A stretch of DNA of 64,000 bases from Echinometra lucunter. Its lineage: Eukaryota > Echinodermata > Echinoidea > Camarodonta > Echinometridae. Below the pieces are notes generated by a model. It saw nothing but the letters and a program-made list of their open reading frames with translations, ran no database searches and was not told the origin of the DNA. Positions 1-14,142 of this stretch are shown here, piece after piece. The stretch spans positions 8,996,962-9,060,961 of the forward strand of contig CM057153.1 in assembly GCA_029962745.1 (NCBI GenBank), written 5' to 3'. Numbering within the stretch: the stretch's first letter is position 1; the number at the start of each line of letters is the position of its first letter. The position numbers and the translations under genes were made by a program.

Positions 1-226
1 CGTTACCCAGTCGTTTCACAAAGCAACAGCAATAAAGCTTGAGGACATCGGGTGTGTTTGTTTGTGCAATTTCGGAAATGAGCAGACCTTTACTTGTAAA
101 AATGGGATTTTCCGAGCTCAAGTGTTTTGATAAGATTTTGAGGATTGGTCTTTTCAGTACCAAACCTTTGATGACGATAAAAATTTTGAATGTATAAGTA
201 ATTCTAGTTGGATTTTAGGTCATATC

Positions 227-382
227 AGGGGGGGGGGGGGCGTTTCATCAACATTTGTCGTCTGACAAGCTGTCAGATCTGACATCTTTCCTTGATTTTG
301 ATTGGCTGAGAAGCATCGTTACTATGGCAAACAGACTTTGTCGGATAAAACATCCGACAAGTCCTTTCATGAAACGCTCCCC
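227..382. mobile_element. MITE family A, copy 1 (GGGGCGTTTCAT termini)
   Basis: Begins CAGGGG...CGTTTCATCAAC and ends TTTCATGAAACGCTCCCC. Inner arms carry TGTCAGATCTGACA and TTGTCGGATAAAACATCCGA. The reverse complement recurs at 12318-12481. Confidence 0.75.
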
Positions 383-1356
383 AGAACTTTGCAGACGTTA
401 GGCTAACCATCATAAAACTTTCACTACTGCTCTTGCACAGTGGTGTAATGAGCCAGACATTTTGAGGGGGCTGACATTTCTAGCCTCGTATATGAACTGT
501 CCAGTTTTTTGTATTTGCGAGTGAGCGAAGCGAGCAAGCAAAACTTTCAACCTTTTTATTAAACAAATATGTTTTAATGGTGGTACTTTCACTTTCTTTT
601 TAATTTTCTCTTTTCCCCTCTCCCCTTTTTTCCTTTGGCGTGGAACCCTTTTGGGGTGGGGGGGGGGGGGGGGATGCAGCCCCCAAGCCCCTACCAGAAA
701 TCCCGTGATCTTGCCTATGTTCCCCACTGCCCTGTAATTTGAAGCCACTCATGGATTTATTCCAGTCGGTTACCCATTTATTACACCTGAGTTCAAGTGT
801 GACGAATTAAAGTTAATGTATTGCCAAAGAATGTGACTCGAATAGCAGACCATTAAAATTTTTAATCAACACTCTTTTGTTTATACATAGACCATTGCAA
901 TACTTTAGAGTAGGTCATTACAGACCGGGGAGGGGGGGGGGGGCACTCAAATTTTATGTTGATCGAGGTGTGCCTCAGCCAACCCCCAAAATGGGGGCAT
1001 TACAGACCCATTGCAGACCTATATACGTATACAGTGCTTATACAGTGGCATACATTGGATACAACAGGGTTATCTCCATGATAATATCTAGTATTTCGAT
1101 ATTCGTTTCCAGTAACATCATTATTTAAAGAAACGATCCGACAGATTACAAATTAGAAACAGTGGCACAGTGATCAGTTACGGCAAGAGTCAACACATGC
1201 AAGAAGCTAAAGTGTAAAAGGAGTGCCTAGCTCGTTGGTGGAATTTAATTTGGTCGTTATTTGGATAGTAATGACCGGAAGTGTTTACCTGAAATCCATT
1301 GGGTAAAGACTGTGGGAGATGAAAGCAATTCACATAACCAAACCAGAATGTTGTCC
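383..1356. other. Non-coding, with G homopolymers
   Basis: No supported exon. G runs at about 658-673 and 931-942 account for the Pro/Gly-rich false reading frames. Confidence 0.6.
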
Positions 1357-1532
1357 ACTGGGGGGTGTTTCATAAAGCTGTTCGTAAGTTACGCACGACT
1401 TTACGCACGACTGGTGATATGTTCTTGTGTTGCATGTAAATGATTGAGAATCTGATTAGCACCCAAGAACATGTTCCAGTCGTGCGTAAAGTCGTGCGTA
1501 ACTTACGAACAGGTTTATGAAACACCCCCAGT
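1357..1532. mobile_element. Foldback MITE (ACTGGGGG...CCCCCAGT)
   Basis: Long inverted arms: the left arm has GTAAGTTACGCACGACTTTA and the right arm carries its complement. Termini read TGTTTCATAAA / TTTATGAAACA. No coding capacity. Confidence 0.78.
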
Positions 1533-2568
1533 ATATCCTCCATTAAACCATTAAATTTGTATATAGGCCTAATATTTAAGAGGGACAGCGAACTTGAAAC
1601 AATGTTTACAGTAAAATGACTGTTTAAATCGAAGAATAATTCCAAATGGGCAAAGTACAGTATCTTCGTATTGCCTGGAGTGTTCTGACATAATTTAAGA
1701 TGACTGCCTGGTATACTAAATGAAATACAATTTTATTGTATTATCGTATAAATGTTTGTTAAGATACCCAATTCATTTAAATTCTATTCATAACCATGGT
1801 GATGCTGTGATCGCTGCGTCGTAAGTGAAAGAATGAATGTGCACACTCCCCCTCAATCTCCTCCATCTAAAGAAGAGAGAGAAAGAGAGAGAGAGAAAGA
1901 GAGAATTAAACTTATTGATATCACAGTGTATGATATGAACATTCCTGATTTCAGCACGTGACCTATCGTTCAAATATATTTGTTTTTTAAAAATCTATAC
2001 AACTACCACCAGAGAAATATCCCCACAAGCATGCCCTTGCCGTGTCAATAACCCCACATAAAAGCACGTCTATGACAGAAAACTACCTCAACTGTCCTCG
2101 GGTTGTTGGAAGTCTGGAAGTTGCGTTCCGGGAATAATAATTGTCCTACGGGTAGTCTTAGAATTTACTGCCCCTGTACATGTGGTAGTAGTGGTAGTCG
2201 TACGGGCATTGACTAATAGTCCCGGCTACACACACTACTGCACCGGACTTTAACTGCCGGGTATTAATATGTAAATAATTCACATTATTATTTTTTTTTA
2301 TCAAAGTCATTAGATTGAATAAGATAAGATTTGATTAGATCATAAATCTTTACGAAGAGAGTCAGCAGTTACCTCTTGGATACCCTTTCTATCCTAAAGA
2401 AACATGAAATAATCAAAGGCAGGAACGGGGAATAGAAAGTAAAACTTAAAAGGAAAGATAGAAAGATAAATGGCAGGAAGATATAGATAGATGGTGAAAA
2501 AGAATAAGGAGAGGAAGAGAGAGAGAAAAAAGATAGAGAGGAACAGAGAGGGATTAGAAAGAGAGAGC

Positions 2569-2607
<39 letters not shown>

Positions 2608-3888
2608 TGTGAGAGAGCATGATTTTTGTTGGCTGGCAACGAACAATCATGAGGTCGACATGGGTCGACCACTTCATTGAATATGGAAGATCACAACACT
2701 TCTGTTCGTCAGTCTTGACATGTAAACCTCAGTTGGCATTACAAATATTTGAAATCAACCCATTCCCACATGCCTCATCCACCCAACAACTACACCTTCA
2801 CTTGTTTATACAGTATTTCCTAAGGGGCACAGGTATCAAAAAGTTCTAGTTAACAAGTCTTCCCCCCCCCTTTATTAAGAATGGAAAAGAGGGATCTTAT
2901 GGAGGAGATTATTATTCTTGTTCACATAGGCTTCATGGAATGTCAATCAATTCAATTAGTTGATTTTATATGATTTACTTTTCATTTAATTCTATTTTCA
3001 TCAATGTTTTCATTCAATTTATTATCTTTTTTCACAAGTAGGGACACAGTGATGTATAGGGTTATACTTAAATAGATCGTTCGCACAGCTTAAGGTGGCA
3101 TCATGATTGTAATAAATAAGTTGTAAATAAATGTTCAAAATCAAATAAAAAGCGTAGATATGAACTGCTCCTAATACAAAAATACAGTGCAACGTCTGTA
3201 ACATCAACAAGCTATAATCGAAAACAAAGCAAAGGAAAACACAAAACAAAACAAAACAAAACAGAAACTAAGCAAAAACGAAACAAACACAAAAGAAAGA
3301 AACAAACAAAAATAACCGAACAGTAGAACCATGTTATTTCAACTTATTGAAATTCCTGCCTCGCGTGCTATCCCGATGTCAAACACAAAATTATCACAAA
3401 CACTAAAACATGCATGTTATATGAACTCTTTGAAATTGTTGTGTCGCGTGCTATCCTAGGGTCGAACACAAAAACTATCTCAATTAAGGTGGGAAATCCC
3501 ATAATATCACATGATACTTTCATTTCCCAACATGGAAAAGATTTATGACCACAAAAGAATATCCTCTCTATTTGATAACATTCAAGTCACTACGGTACTG
3601 AGTTTCTATTATACGATTGTTCCGGTAAAACGTACTCATCCCCCAACAACAAACGAAATCTATATTTTAAGTGACTGTACTTGTCAAATCTCTGCCAAAG
3701 GAACATGCAAAAGGACTCCCGCATATAATGTTACTGGCCTTTTCAACATGTTCAGTCAACTTGTTGTAGACTCATGTTAATTGTTTTTTTTTAAAAGCAT
3801 GGCATAGCAAGGAGTTACTATTAGACAACTCCTTGGGTACAGTCACTTCTGTTTTGTAAACTGTCGGGAAGGCTTTGCTTATGCAGGA
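1533..3888. other. Intergenic, GA-rich simple repeats
   Basis: Nothing coding supported. (GA)n at about 1866-1903 and 2513-2612; an ACAAAACA-type A/C-rich stretch at about 3224-3310. Confidence 0.6.
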
Positions 3889-4045
3889 ATGGGAGACCTC
3901 ATGGAAACATCGCGGGTGGGTGTACCAGAGGCCCATCTCCAACAGTTCGCTAAGGCGAAGAGGCAACAGCAACTTATCTACGATGTCACGGGTAACCTCA
4001 TTGGCGGAATCAAGAGTAAGCTGGATGAACTGTCATCGATCAAAG
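3889..4045 (+). CDS. Mitofusin-like gene exon 1 (N-terminal helix, start codon)
   Basis: Encodes residues 1-52, rich in Ala, Lys and Gln (AEAHLQQFAKAK-like helix), corresponding to the amphipathic helix before the GTPase domain of mitofusins. It ends in phase 1 at donor GTAAGA. Another in-frame ATG lies at 3901. A different-frame open stretch starts at 3875 but does not splice to exon 2. The same 5' exon recurs at 25262-25415. Confidence 0.85.
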
Positions 4046-7000
4046 GTAAGAACTTTTCACCTGATACTCTTTTCGTTGTGAGGAAGTTTGTGGGATAGGG
4101 CGGGGGCCATGAATGACACGGCAAAACAATACACAGAGAAAGGATTAGCGCTTCTTGATTTGGCTGTTTTTCATTAGGTCGGGTGTTATCGTATTCAAAA
4201 TTGCAATATTGATTCATTCTATTCATTTATCTTCAAGTTCATTTCCGAAATCGATTTAGAGTTATCAATGAATAATATAATTGATATGTCAGTGTTTCAT
4301 GATTTGGTTGTATTTTATTTTGTAGGGTAATATTTCATTCAAAATTTCACTATCAATTCGTTCTGTTTATTTCTCTCAAGATCATTTTTCGAAATTCCTT
4401 TAGTAGAATAATATAACTGATATGTCATTAAAGGAAGTAGATAAAATAATAGGATAGATATAGAAGTAGTTTATATGTATGGTCTAGGGATCACAATACA
4501 CAGAACTACATAAGCACAGTCTAAAAGTGTAAAGGTCTTCTATAAAACATTGAATAATGTTTTTTTTTTAAAATAAATATATTGATATAGAATTACATGT
4601 ATTTTACAGTCAATATTCCTCCCAAGTAGTTCTAGTGACATGATTAGTAGAGCGTATACAAAAGGGGAAGTAGTTGAGGGGGGAAATACGCATGCAGTTC
4701 AAAAGGAGTATATAGTGACAGAAAGCGAGAGAGACAGAGGGGGAGAGAGAGAGGGAGAGAGAGGGAAGAGAACAAGAGAAGGTATGCCATATTATTGTCA
4801 AATTGCACGTACGTCGGGACGGTATTATTATTCTGGATGTGAGACCCTCGCTACTAAACTAGGTATAATATTTATTAGTTTTCAAATAAAAGGGAATAAC
4901 ACATTAATATCTGAAGGGAAGATTTTTGACTATCAAAAAAAAAAAATTATCCAGAAAGCCATTATTAGCATTCATTTCTTATGCTTTAAAAACAAATTTA
5001 AGATAATTATTGGGTTTTTTTTAGGGGGGTGTAATCTTTTCATTTATGATCATTTTATTAAGATTTTGTACGAGGCTCATTATTCGGGAAGGCCCCTGAA
5101 TGTTCATTGTTGATAGGTTTATTTCCAGGCTCACTGTAATATGTATTTTACATTATTAGAAAATAATGCATCTGTATCCAAATTATGACGCCTAAAGCTA
5201 CTATTCAAAGTTTGGATTTGTTTGTGAAGGTAATCAGATATGAACCTTGAGTGAAAGAAAAAAAAAATCAGTGTCCATTATTTAAAGGGAACACATTTAG
5301 ACATTGGCTACAACGATGGCAACTTATAGAGTACAAAAGTATAGACCTTGATAAGGCCTACATATTATAGTCACCGGCGTAAATCCGTTTTGAAGAGTGG
5401 GGGATGATCGTCTTTTTTGTCGAAATTTCTTGCGTGAACTCACACTTAAGTATATATACATACACACCTTTTCTCACCCGAGCAGACCCCCACACACATA
5501 ATTTTCAGAATAACCACCTTTTTTCGTTTTCGAGAGCATTTCAAATGAAAATTCTACTATATGACCGTCGTTTATGACATTTTTCTGAGAAATTTCACCA
5601 ACTGATTAATTACAATATCTTTTTCCTAAAAATGAGGGGGGATATTTGTACACGCCATCCCCCCTCTCGAAAAAGTGTGGGGGAGGGATATATCCCCATC
5701 CCCCCGGGATTTACGCCAATGATTATAGTAGATCTCCGAGTAGATCATGAGTTAACAAATTAAACGGAATAGTGCATGGTGCAGCACAATCGGCCAGATG
5801 TACCGATCACAAAAAATACATATCGTATGTGTGGAAGTGCCGTGGTCGAGTGGTCTAAGGCGCTTGACTGGAGACGCGAAAGTTGGGGGTTCGATCCCCG
5901 CGGTACGGCACTTTTGCCCTTGAGCAAGGCATTTTATCTACATTCCTCTTTTATCGTACATCAAATAAATGAAATTGCTATGATGATAGGCATTATTGAC
6001 ACCAACGTGTGCACGTGTTTAAAAAAAAAATAAAACGGAACAATTTTAATTCTTCATCATTTACAAAAACTTAAGGTAGGGGATCGGGACGATTATGAAA
6101 ATTACGTAAATGATTTGCACAGAAAATATGAAATAATATAAAGCTGTACATTGAGCTTTATATATTATGACCATATAAGCTGGCTTATCTTTATAATGCA
6201 TACAAAGAATATCGAAAACAATTGAAAGGAAATTAGGATGTTATACCTTTGGAGTATGACAAGGTCATGCTCTGGTTGGCGTATATAGGCAGTTTCACCT
6301 GGTCTCTTTATTTGCCCTTGGTTTTTACAGCTATGAAAAGATGGTGCACAAAAATAGTTTTAAAATAATCAGAAAGAGTTACTTTTTATAAACATGCCAC
6401 ATAACATCGGCTGTACATCTATATTTACATTACAAATTGTAAGCAACAAACGATTGAAAAGTGTTGCCTTTTTATTGAGGCACACTATAGTGAGAAGATA
6501 ACAGCCATAATTATGTTAACGCTGGCAATGGTGGAGGGTCTCCAAATCTAAACTATCTAAATCTAAACGATGGAATTTTCTTTACTCAAATTTCCCCCTT
6601 ATCCTGCATGACTTAACTGAGCTATTGTGCACCAGTATCGCGTTTTTATATGCGGAAGTACACGTGAAACATGAAGGTATCACTTCTAAAGAAGTAAATG
6701 TATTTGAGAAATATTTTAAACACCCGATTTAAAATCTAACATCGAAAGATTAGTTTTCTCATCATACCAAAGATAACCTACTAAATGTATTTGGGAATAC
6801 TGTATGGTCATGGAATAACTGCCCGCGGAGACTGAGGCATATCTCCACAAGGAATAAGGGTTGGGATAGAGCTTGGGATGATCATGACGAAAATACTTAA
6901 AATTGATCTTCAAATAAGATTAAATACATCTATAAAATATGACCATAACCAGGTTTGTCAACACTGGTCAATAATGCATAAAGGAAGATCGATAAAAGAG

Positions 7001-10000
7001 AAGATCTGTCTTGAAACATGAGTGAGAGGGACACATCTGGCCCCGTCCTACAAAGAGTTGCGATCGATTCGGATCAATCTCTACTTTGAGATTGATCTCA
7101 ACTTAAGAGATAAGAGTTTAGATCAATATCAAAGTTGCGATTGATCCGAATCAATCGAAACTCTTCGTAAGATGGGGCCCCGTAGACCTATTTACTAATG
7201 TATTTTAAGGTTTCTCTCCAGAATCCTTATAGTTATCAACTATTCAATGCACCTGATAATGGCATCTCTATGGTTAGAATCATTTTACATACATTGGTAT
7301 ACAGATAATGAATGTTTATGAGGTGACAGATGAACTGATCCATTCAACGAGCCGCAGCCGAGTTGAATGGATCAATAATTTCATCTTTCACCGAATGACA
7401 TATTCTGTCCATTGCACGAATGAAAAAAACATTCATTATTTGTTTTATATGACACCTAAAAATAATCAAATCGCAATAAATCCATAGCGCTATACGCTAG
7501 CGCGCTGTTCGTGGTGCACATTGCAAACGCAAGCGTTTTACGTACGTAGTGTACCGGGCTCTCGGCCAGCGTGCAATGGAGCAAATCGTATGGATCAAAA
7601 ATTGCACGGTAAATGGAGCCACTTTTGAACGATTGATGACGTCATAGTGCAATGGGACAAATAATGAATATCAAACAACCAATCAAATGACAGGGATCTA
7701 TCTAGGTGTCATATAATTGTTGTTATGTCTGACAAGTCTCTGCCAAGCTTTTGAGTCGTCAAGAAAAAAACTTTTATTCAAGAAGTATGCATATTTTCAT
7801 TAGTAATCAGGTCTATTGTCTGACAAGGAGGTTAAAAATCCTCGACCCTTTTTGTTTTGGGTGCAAAAGTGGGGGGGGGGGGGGGGGGAGAGGAGGAGGA
7901 ACTCTCCCCCCATACCTCAGGATTTCCGCCCATGCTCCAAAAAGCATACAAAAAGGTAACTCATCTTTCTTATTATACCAATGAGTGATCTCCTCCTCTC
8001 TGGTCCCTGTCTCCCTGCCCCCCCATCTGTCCATTCATTATGATCCTCTCCCTGTCCCCTGTGCATGTGATTGCTTTTAATGCTGTCTTATGCTTGCTCA
8101 CCCATTTTTTTTTGTATGTGTGTGTGTGTGTGTGTGTGGGAGTGTGTGTTGTGTGTGTGTTCTGTTCATGTTTTATTTGTCCTCGCCTTTCCTGTCAGTG
8201 ACGAATGATGATGATGCTACACCAAGCCTATATGCCAACATCATTCTCATGGTGATAACCAGGGCACATGATCTCTACTAACCACATCATTATTACACGA
8301 AACCATACTCGGGGAATCCCCATGCATGGTATTTATAACCAGGTCACATTGCATCGGGGAAAACCCACACTATTAGTATAGTGTATTGTCTCACATCTGT
8401 ATTATGGTTACGTTTTAGAATATCGCTAGAATCAGAAGGTTTATTGACAGTCTGCCTGTCATAATGCTGTGCGTTCTTTAGTTCTATGTCGTATCGATTA
8501 TTGTAATAGGCTTCTCTCTATACCATTCCCTCGAATCAACTGATTCGTGTGCAACGGCCACAAAATTGGACAGCACGATTAATCTTGCAGGTTTCTGTAG
8601 GGACCATCCATCTCAGCCACTCTTGCCCTCACTACACTGGCTTCCTTAAAACAAAGAATGATTTTCAAATTACTCTTGTTTGTCTACAAAGTACTTAATA
8701 ATCAAGCTCAAAAGTATTTACATACCTGTTCGAGTTTATACACACCCACCAGTATGACCAAAGAGCATTGAGGTCAGCCAATCGGATCCTCTCCGTCTCA
8801 CGTGTTCAGTTACTCGCACATAAGCCCGTGATGTACATTTACTGTATCAGCTTCAAAATACTGGAATGATTTACCACTTAGAATTAAACAGTCTTCATTA
8901 GTTACTACCTTCAGAAAGGGCCAAAAACACATCTTTTATGCAGTTTGCAATTATTTATTGATTTCCCTGTATAATTAAATGTAATTTTTTGGGGGGGTGT
9001 AATTGTCATTTATTGCATATAAGCGCTTTGGGCCTTATGGGAAAGGCCAGGTCACCAACCCGCACCACCATTCAGTTTGAAACAATGATTTTAAAGCTTG
9101 TTTGAATACTTCACTTAAAATATTTCAATATGATTTTTTTTTGGGTGTGATTATGTTCAAATAAGAACCGGGGAGCACTGTGAGAAATGCATTCTTTGAA
9201 TGTGTGTGTTTTTTTTTTTAGTTGAACCTAACAAATTTAGCTCATATCAGGTAACTTCATTTTTATTTACAGTAGGGAACCCCAGGCACGGTTCTATACG
9301 GGGGACTTTGGGGCTCAATCCACCCAAGTAGCTATCCCCCATTTTATTTATTTATTTATTTGGTTTTTTTTTTTTTTTTTGGGGGGGGGGGGACGAAATA
9401 GGTCCAATTTTAATTTCATATATATTCTATCATACATTACAATCCTCCAAGCCCCCAGTAGCCTCCCCTCCAAAAATTTTTGCTCTAGAACCGCGCCTGG
9501 GGACCCCGGTAGAAGAACATGAGGTACATGTACAGCTTGCTAGTGCACCATGATTTTGTGATTAAAAAAAAAATGACTTTATGAATTATGACGTGCAGAA
9601 TATTAGCAAAATGCAGAATGCAACCCCCCCCCCCCCACCCAAAACATAACAAAACAAAACAACAAAGAAACAAAAATTATACATTGGTTGTATAGGTAGC
9701 CATTAACGAAAGCAACGAAGCCAACCCTTCAAACCTCTACCCCCTCCCCCCCCCCCCGAAAAAAAGAGAAGAATTGCCAGCTTGATCCTTGGATAGATTG
9801 ATAGTTTGTAGGTGGACAGTCATTCTGACATGATCTCTATTTTTCTATGGTTATGTATCTTTTGTTATCAAGGCGTTGACTATGGATCTTTGCCAGAGCA
9901 AATAGAGCTTCTGGAAGGAAGGATTGCGAGCCTGAAAAGTGATCTGTCACGGAGAAAGATGAAAATAGCCTTCTTTGGTGGGTAAGTATGTGAGCATGCA

Positions 10001-10202
10001 GTAGCGATTCACATTAGCTGTTGCATTGGCATATTCAAGCATCAAGTTATTCTTTTGATGAAAGTCAGGCAAGCTTTAATTCTTAGCAAACTAAATTGCA
10101 TTTTCTTGTCACTAGTAATTTTTGATCATCTTGTCATGACGTGTGGAACTACTTTCCGCGATCTTCCGTAATGGATCTCCTGGGATCCCCCCCGCTCTCC
10201 CC

Positions 10203-10243
<41 letters not shown>

Positions 10244-10497
10244 GGGGGAGAGAGAGAGAGAGAGCGGGGGGGGGGGGGGAGAGCGGGGGGATCCCAGGAG
10301 AATAGTGTTTGGACTGAAATTCCTTCTTACTGCCTTCACAGTGTCCATCTCACTATCTGGGGAGGGAATCAAGAACGTCGGGGAACTCTTCCTACGTCTG
10401 TTAAACTTCCAACCTGTGATCCGCTTTTATAGCGTAACTCGCCGGTTAAGGTGCTGAAAATGTGTACACGCACTGCACACGTCTCCACCCCCTCCCT

Positions 10498-10528
<31 letters not shown>

Positions 10529-12712
10529 GCGCCCTCCCGAGCAAGGTCTGGTTGGAATTTAGAAATGATATTGTCATCACAAAAATATAAGTATATAGTA
10601 GGGAAATACTGAGCCACTGATCAATGCCGTCATTGAAAGATATTTTACCCTTCCAGCACAAGCAGCGGGAAGACGACCACACTGAATGCCATGATTGGGC
10701 GCGACCTTCTCCCTTCCGGGATGGGCGATACAACGAGCTGCTTCATACAGGTAGAGAAGATGACACATGACGTCACGGGTGGTGATGGGAAGGTGAACGC
10801 CAAAGCCCTTGTGGAAACAGATGGCCAACATTCATCCACGGGTGTGAAAAGCGCTAACCAGTCGTATTTCTTCGTCAGAGAAGTCGAATGCAGAGAGAAG
10901 GAAGCATCACTGAACTCTTTCTTGGAAGACAAACAGCCTCTTCGGCGAAATGTTTGTACATCCATATTTATGAACTCTGTCCAGGCATCTAATCCCATTC
11001 CTCCCCATCCCCTTTCTTTATTTCTTCCTCTCTCTCTCTTCCTCTCTCTCTCTCTTTCTCTCTCCCCCTCTCTCTCATTCTATCTCGCTCTCTCCATCTC
11101 TTGCTTTCTTTTCATGATTATTTAAGTAATAGTAAAGCATCGCATCATTTTTTAGGTATCAATCATTAATTTTTAAAAATGATTATCAACATTTCACAAC
11201 GTCATCCCTACCAGACTGAATACTTTTGCATTAGAACAACTTTAATGGCCATTTACGGTCCTTCTCCTCACAATATACTTATTCATTGATCCTTTTATAA
11301 TAGTTTCAGTTATACTAGTTTAGTTCTGATTTCAACTGATAATGCTTTAGAGTCGTGAATTGTACCGTCTCCTCTAAACTGAAAGTTTATCATCATGACT
11401 TTGTCTAGGCCGTCGAAGAATTGTGCGATGCGAAGTCTGGCCGATCTTTAGATGCCACCTACCTCATAGAGATTCACCTCTCAGAAGATGACGTCACAGA
11501 GGACCATTTGTTGAATTACGATCTCCAAATCATGGATTGGTAAGTTCATTTTTCATGTTCAAGTATGGTAAGTAATACTACCTCATAAGTGACACCTTTG
11601 TTGCTTGTTAGGTTAAATTTTCATTTGTTTAGGGTAAAATTTCTCCTTTTTTTCACTTTGGTAATTCTTTCCAGAACCAACAAGATCGGCTTGGCGTCTT
11701 ACATCGAGATGTTGAACACAGCTGAGGTTGTTGACGATGTATGGTTTAAAATTTTGTTTCTCTGTTAAATCTCATCAAACTTTTATCACCAATCAGTCAA
11801 AAGGAAAATAATAGAGATATCCTTTAAATAAAATGAGTAGATTTTCCTCTGTTTAGGAAATGGAAGATGGTTGTGTGAAAAACTGCCTTCCCTCTCTTAC
11901 GCAAACTTTATTACATAGAGGAAAATGAGAAAAAGGTGATATTTTATAGCTGGACTGTTGCTTGGACCATCGTGTAACATACTGCTTTTCTCATATTACA
12001 TTTCATTTCTGTCATACAGTCCAGGAATCACAAAATGTCGAGAGCTAGGTGACAGAGTGAAGACCTTCTGCGCAGACTCCGATGTTCATGTATTCATTGT
12101 GAATCCTAAGACTGTCATGTCACCTGAAGTATGCTTGCTATATCTTTATTTGCTGTTCAATTTTTATTTCTATTTATTCATTTATTTATTTTATTTTATT
12201 TTATTCCTTTTTTTTTCTTCTTTTTTTTTTTTTTTTGGGGGGGGGTATTTTTGACAAAGAAAATTCTAGTTTATTTGTTTTCTTATTTTAGTATGTTTTT
12301 TTTTAGTATGGTCAGATCAGGGGAGCGTTTCATGAAAGGACTTGTCGGATGTTTTATCCGACAAAGTCTGTTTTATCCGACAGTTGCCATAGTAACGATG
12401 CTTCTCAGCCTATCAAAATCAAGGAAAGATGTCAGATCTGACAACTTGTCAGACAACAAATGTTGATGAAACGCTCCCCTGATCAAGAGAAATATAGGTT
12501 TGAGGGAAATAGAAAGAGGAAGAGAGAAAGGGAGGGAAGGATAGGGGAGGGAATGGTGAAAAACCCTATTTAAAAGGGTTCGAATTTAAATTACTAGTAG
12601 TAGAATTCACAGCGCGTGGGGGATGGTACCCCCTCCCCCGTCCCCCCCCCCGACAATAATTGTTGTCAACATATAGAAACGAGAGAGCTTGGTAATAGTG
12701 AGAGTGAGGTGT

Positions 12713-12760
<48 letters not shown>

Positions 12761-13780
12761 TTGATATGACATTTTGTAATAGGAGCGAGATCATTTCTTG
12801 GAGGTAGGGAAGCGTCTTCCTAAACCCGACATCATCGTCGGTTTTACCCAGTGGGATCTATCAGCGAGAGAGAGGCGTCCTCAAGAGGTATGAAACTGAA
12901 CAGTTTGCTTGGATATCATTTCCTTTCTAGGCGTAAAATTATACTCTGTCAGTCTATTAGGAGTTGTTTTAGGGATCAATTCGTCTTCTAGTTGAAATCC
13001 AAGTTTAAAAAAAAATAAAAATGAATTTCACTCTAAAGAGAGTTATTCGAACCACTATTTGAATTGAAGTCTACTCTAATTTTGGAGTGGATTCACTTCC
13101 AATGCGAAGTGATCCTTAATATGAGTTCTAAAAGTGTAGATTTTCACTCCCCTACTTTTTGAGATCAGTTCCCTGATCGAGATTGTATACTTACTTAGAC
13201 TTTGACTTAGTTCTTCCTGGATTTCCAACTTCTGCGATCTTCTGCTCTGCTAAAGGCTTTGCCTCTTGCCAGGTAAGCCTCATTTCCTGGAGATCTTTGG
13301 TCACTGGTTGATCTTTTTTCTTGTATACAAACCTACAATATTACTCGAGAGGTTTCTATCAATACACCCCATCCTCAAAATTAATGGTCATCTATGGCAA
13401 CCATGTTGGCAAGGGTTAATTATACAGGATATTAAAAAAAAATCTATTACAAATATTTTCCTTTGGACGTTACCACAGACCCTACATGAATCAGTTATCT
13501 GAAATACCAAGATACATCTAGAACATTTTGATTAAAAACAAAAAATCTCAGGAATTCTAAAAGTTTTGGCAACGAAAATAACGAATCAGTATTTATTTCA
13601 GGTGAAAGCTCGCCACGTCGACTCCGTGTTCGAATTGCTGAGAGAACTCGAGGTCGTGAATACGAGAGAGGAAGCGGAAGAGAGGTGCTTCTTCTTCTCT
13701 GGAGCAGAAGCCCTTGACCTATTCCTTGGTGAGAAAGGTTAGTCCAAAGCGTATACAAAATTATCTCCACACTGAAGGAG

Positions 13781-13819
<39 letters not shown>

Positions 13820-14078
13820 TTAATAAACATTTAGTACGCTTTCCATAGTAAACTATATCACAGCGTTTACACAAAATGAGAAATAACATACAAGAGGAAT
13901 TTCTTTTAAAATACTAAGAGTTAGTTTAAAAAGTTGTGAGTTGTGTTGAATATGTTTAGGATCATCTAACTGTCAGAATTCCTGAGATTTTTAAAAAAAT
14001 ATCTCACAAGTCAAATGCCGAGTAGGCATTGAGGCAGAATTGAGCATCTCAACATAATCACTATCAGTAAGTCAGTAC

Positions 14079-14142
<64 letters not shown>

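Noticed and set aside
5837..5913. Possible tRNA gene (A and B boxes, acceptor-like ends)
   Set aside because: The tRNA-like head continues into a shared body found again at 18698-18888, so it is a SINE head.
11673..11740. Possible extra exon (TNKIGLASYIEMLNTAEVVDD frame) between GTPase exons 4 and 5
   Set aside because: Exons 4 and 5 join directly to make DCPG in frame; this segment would break the G3 motif.
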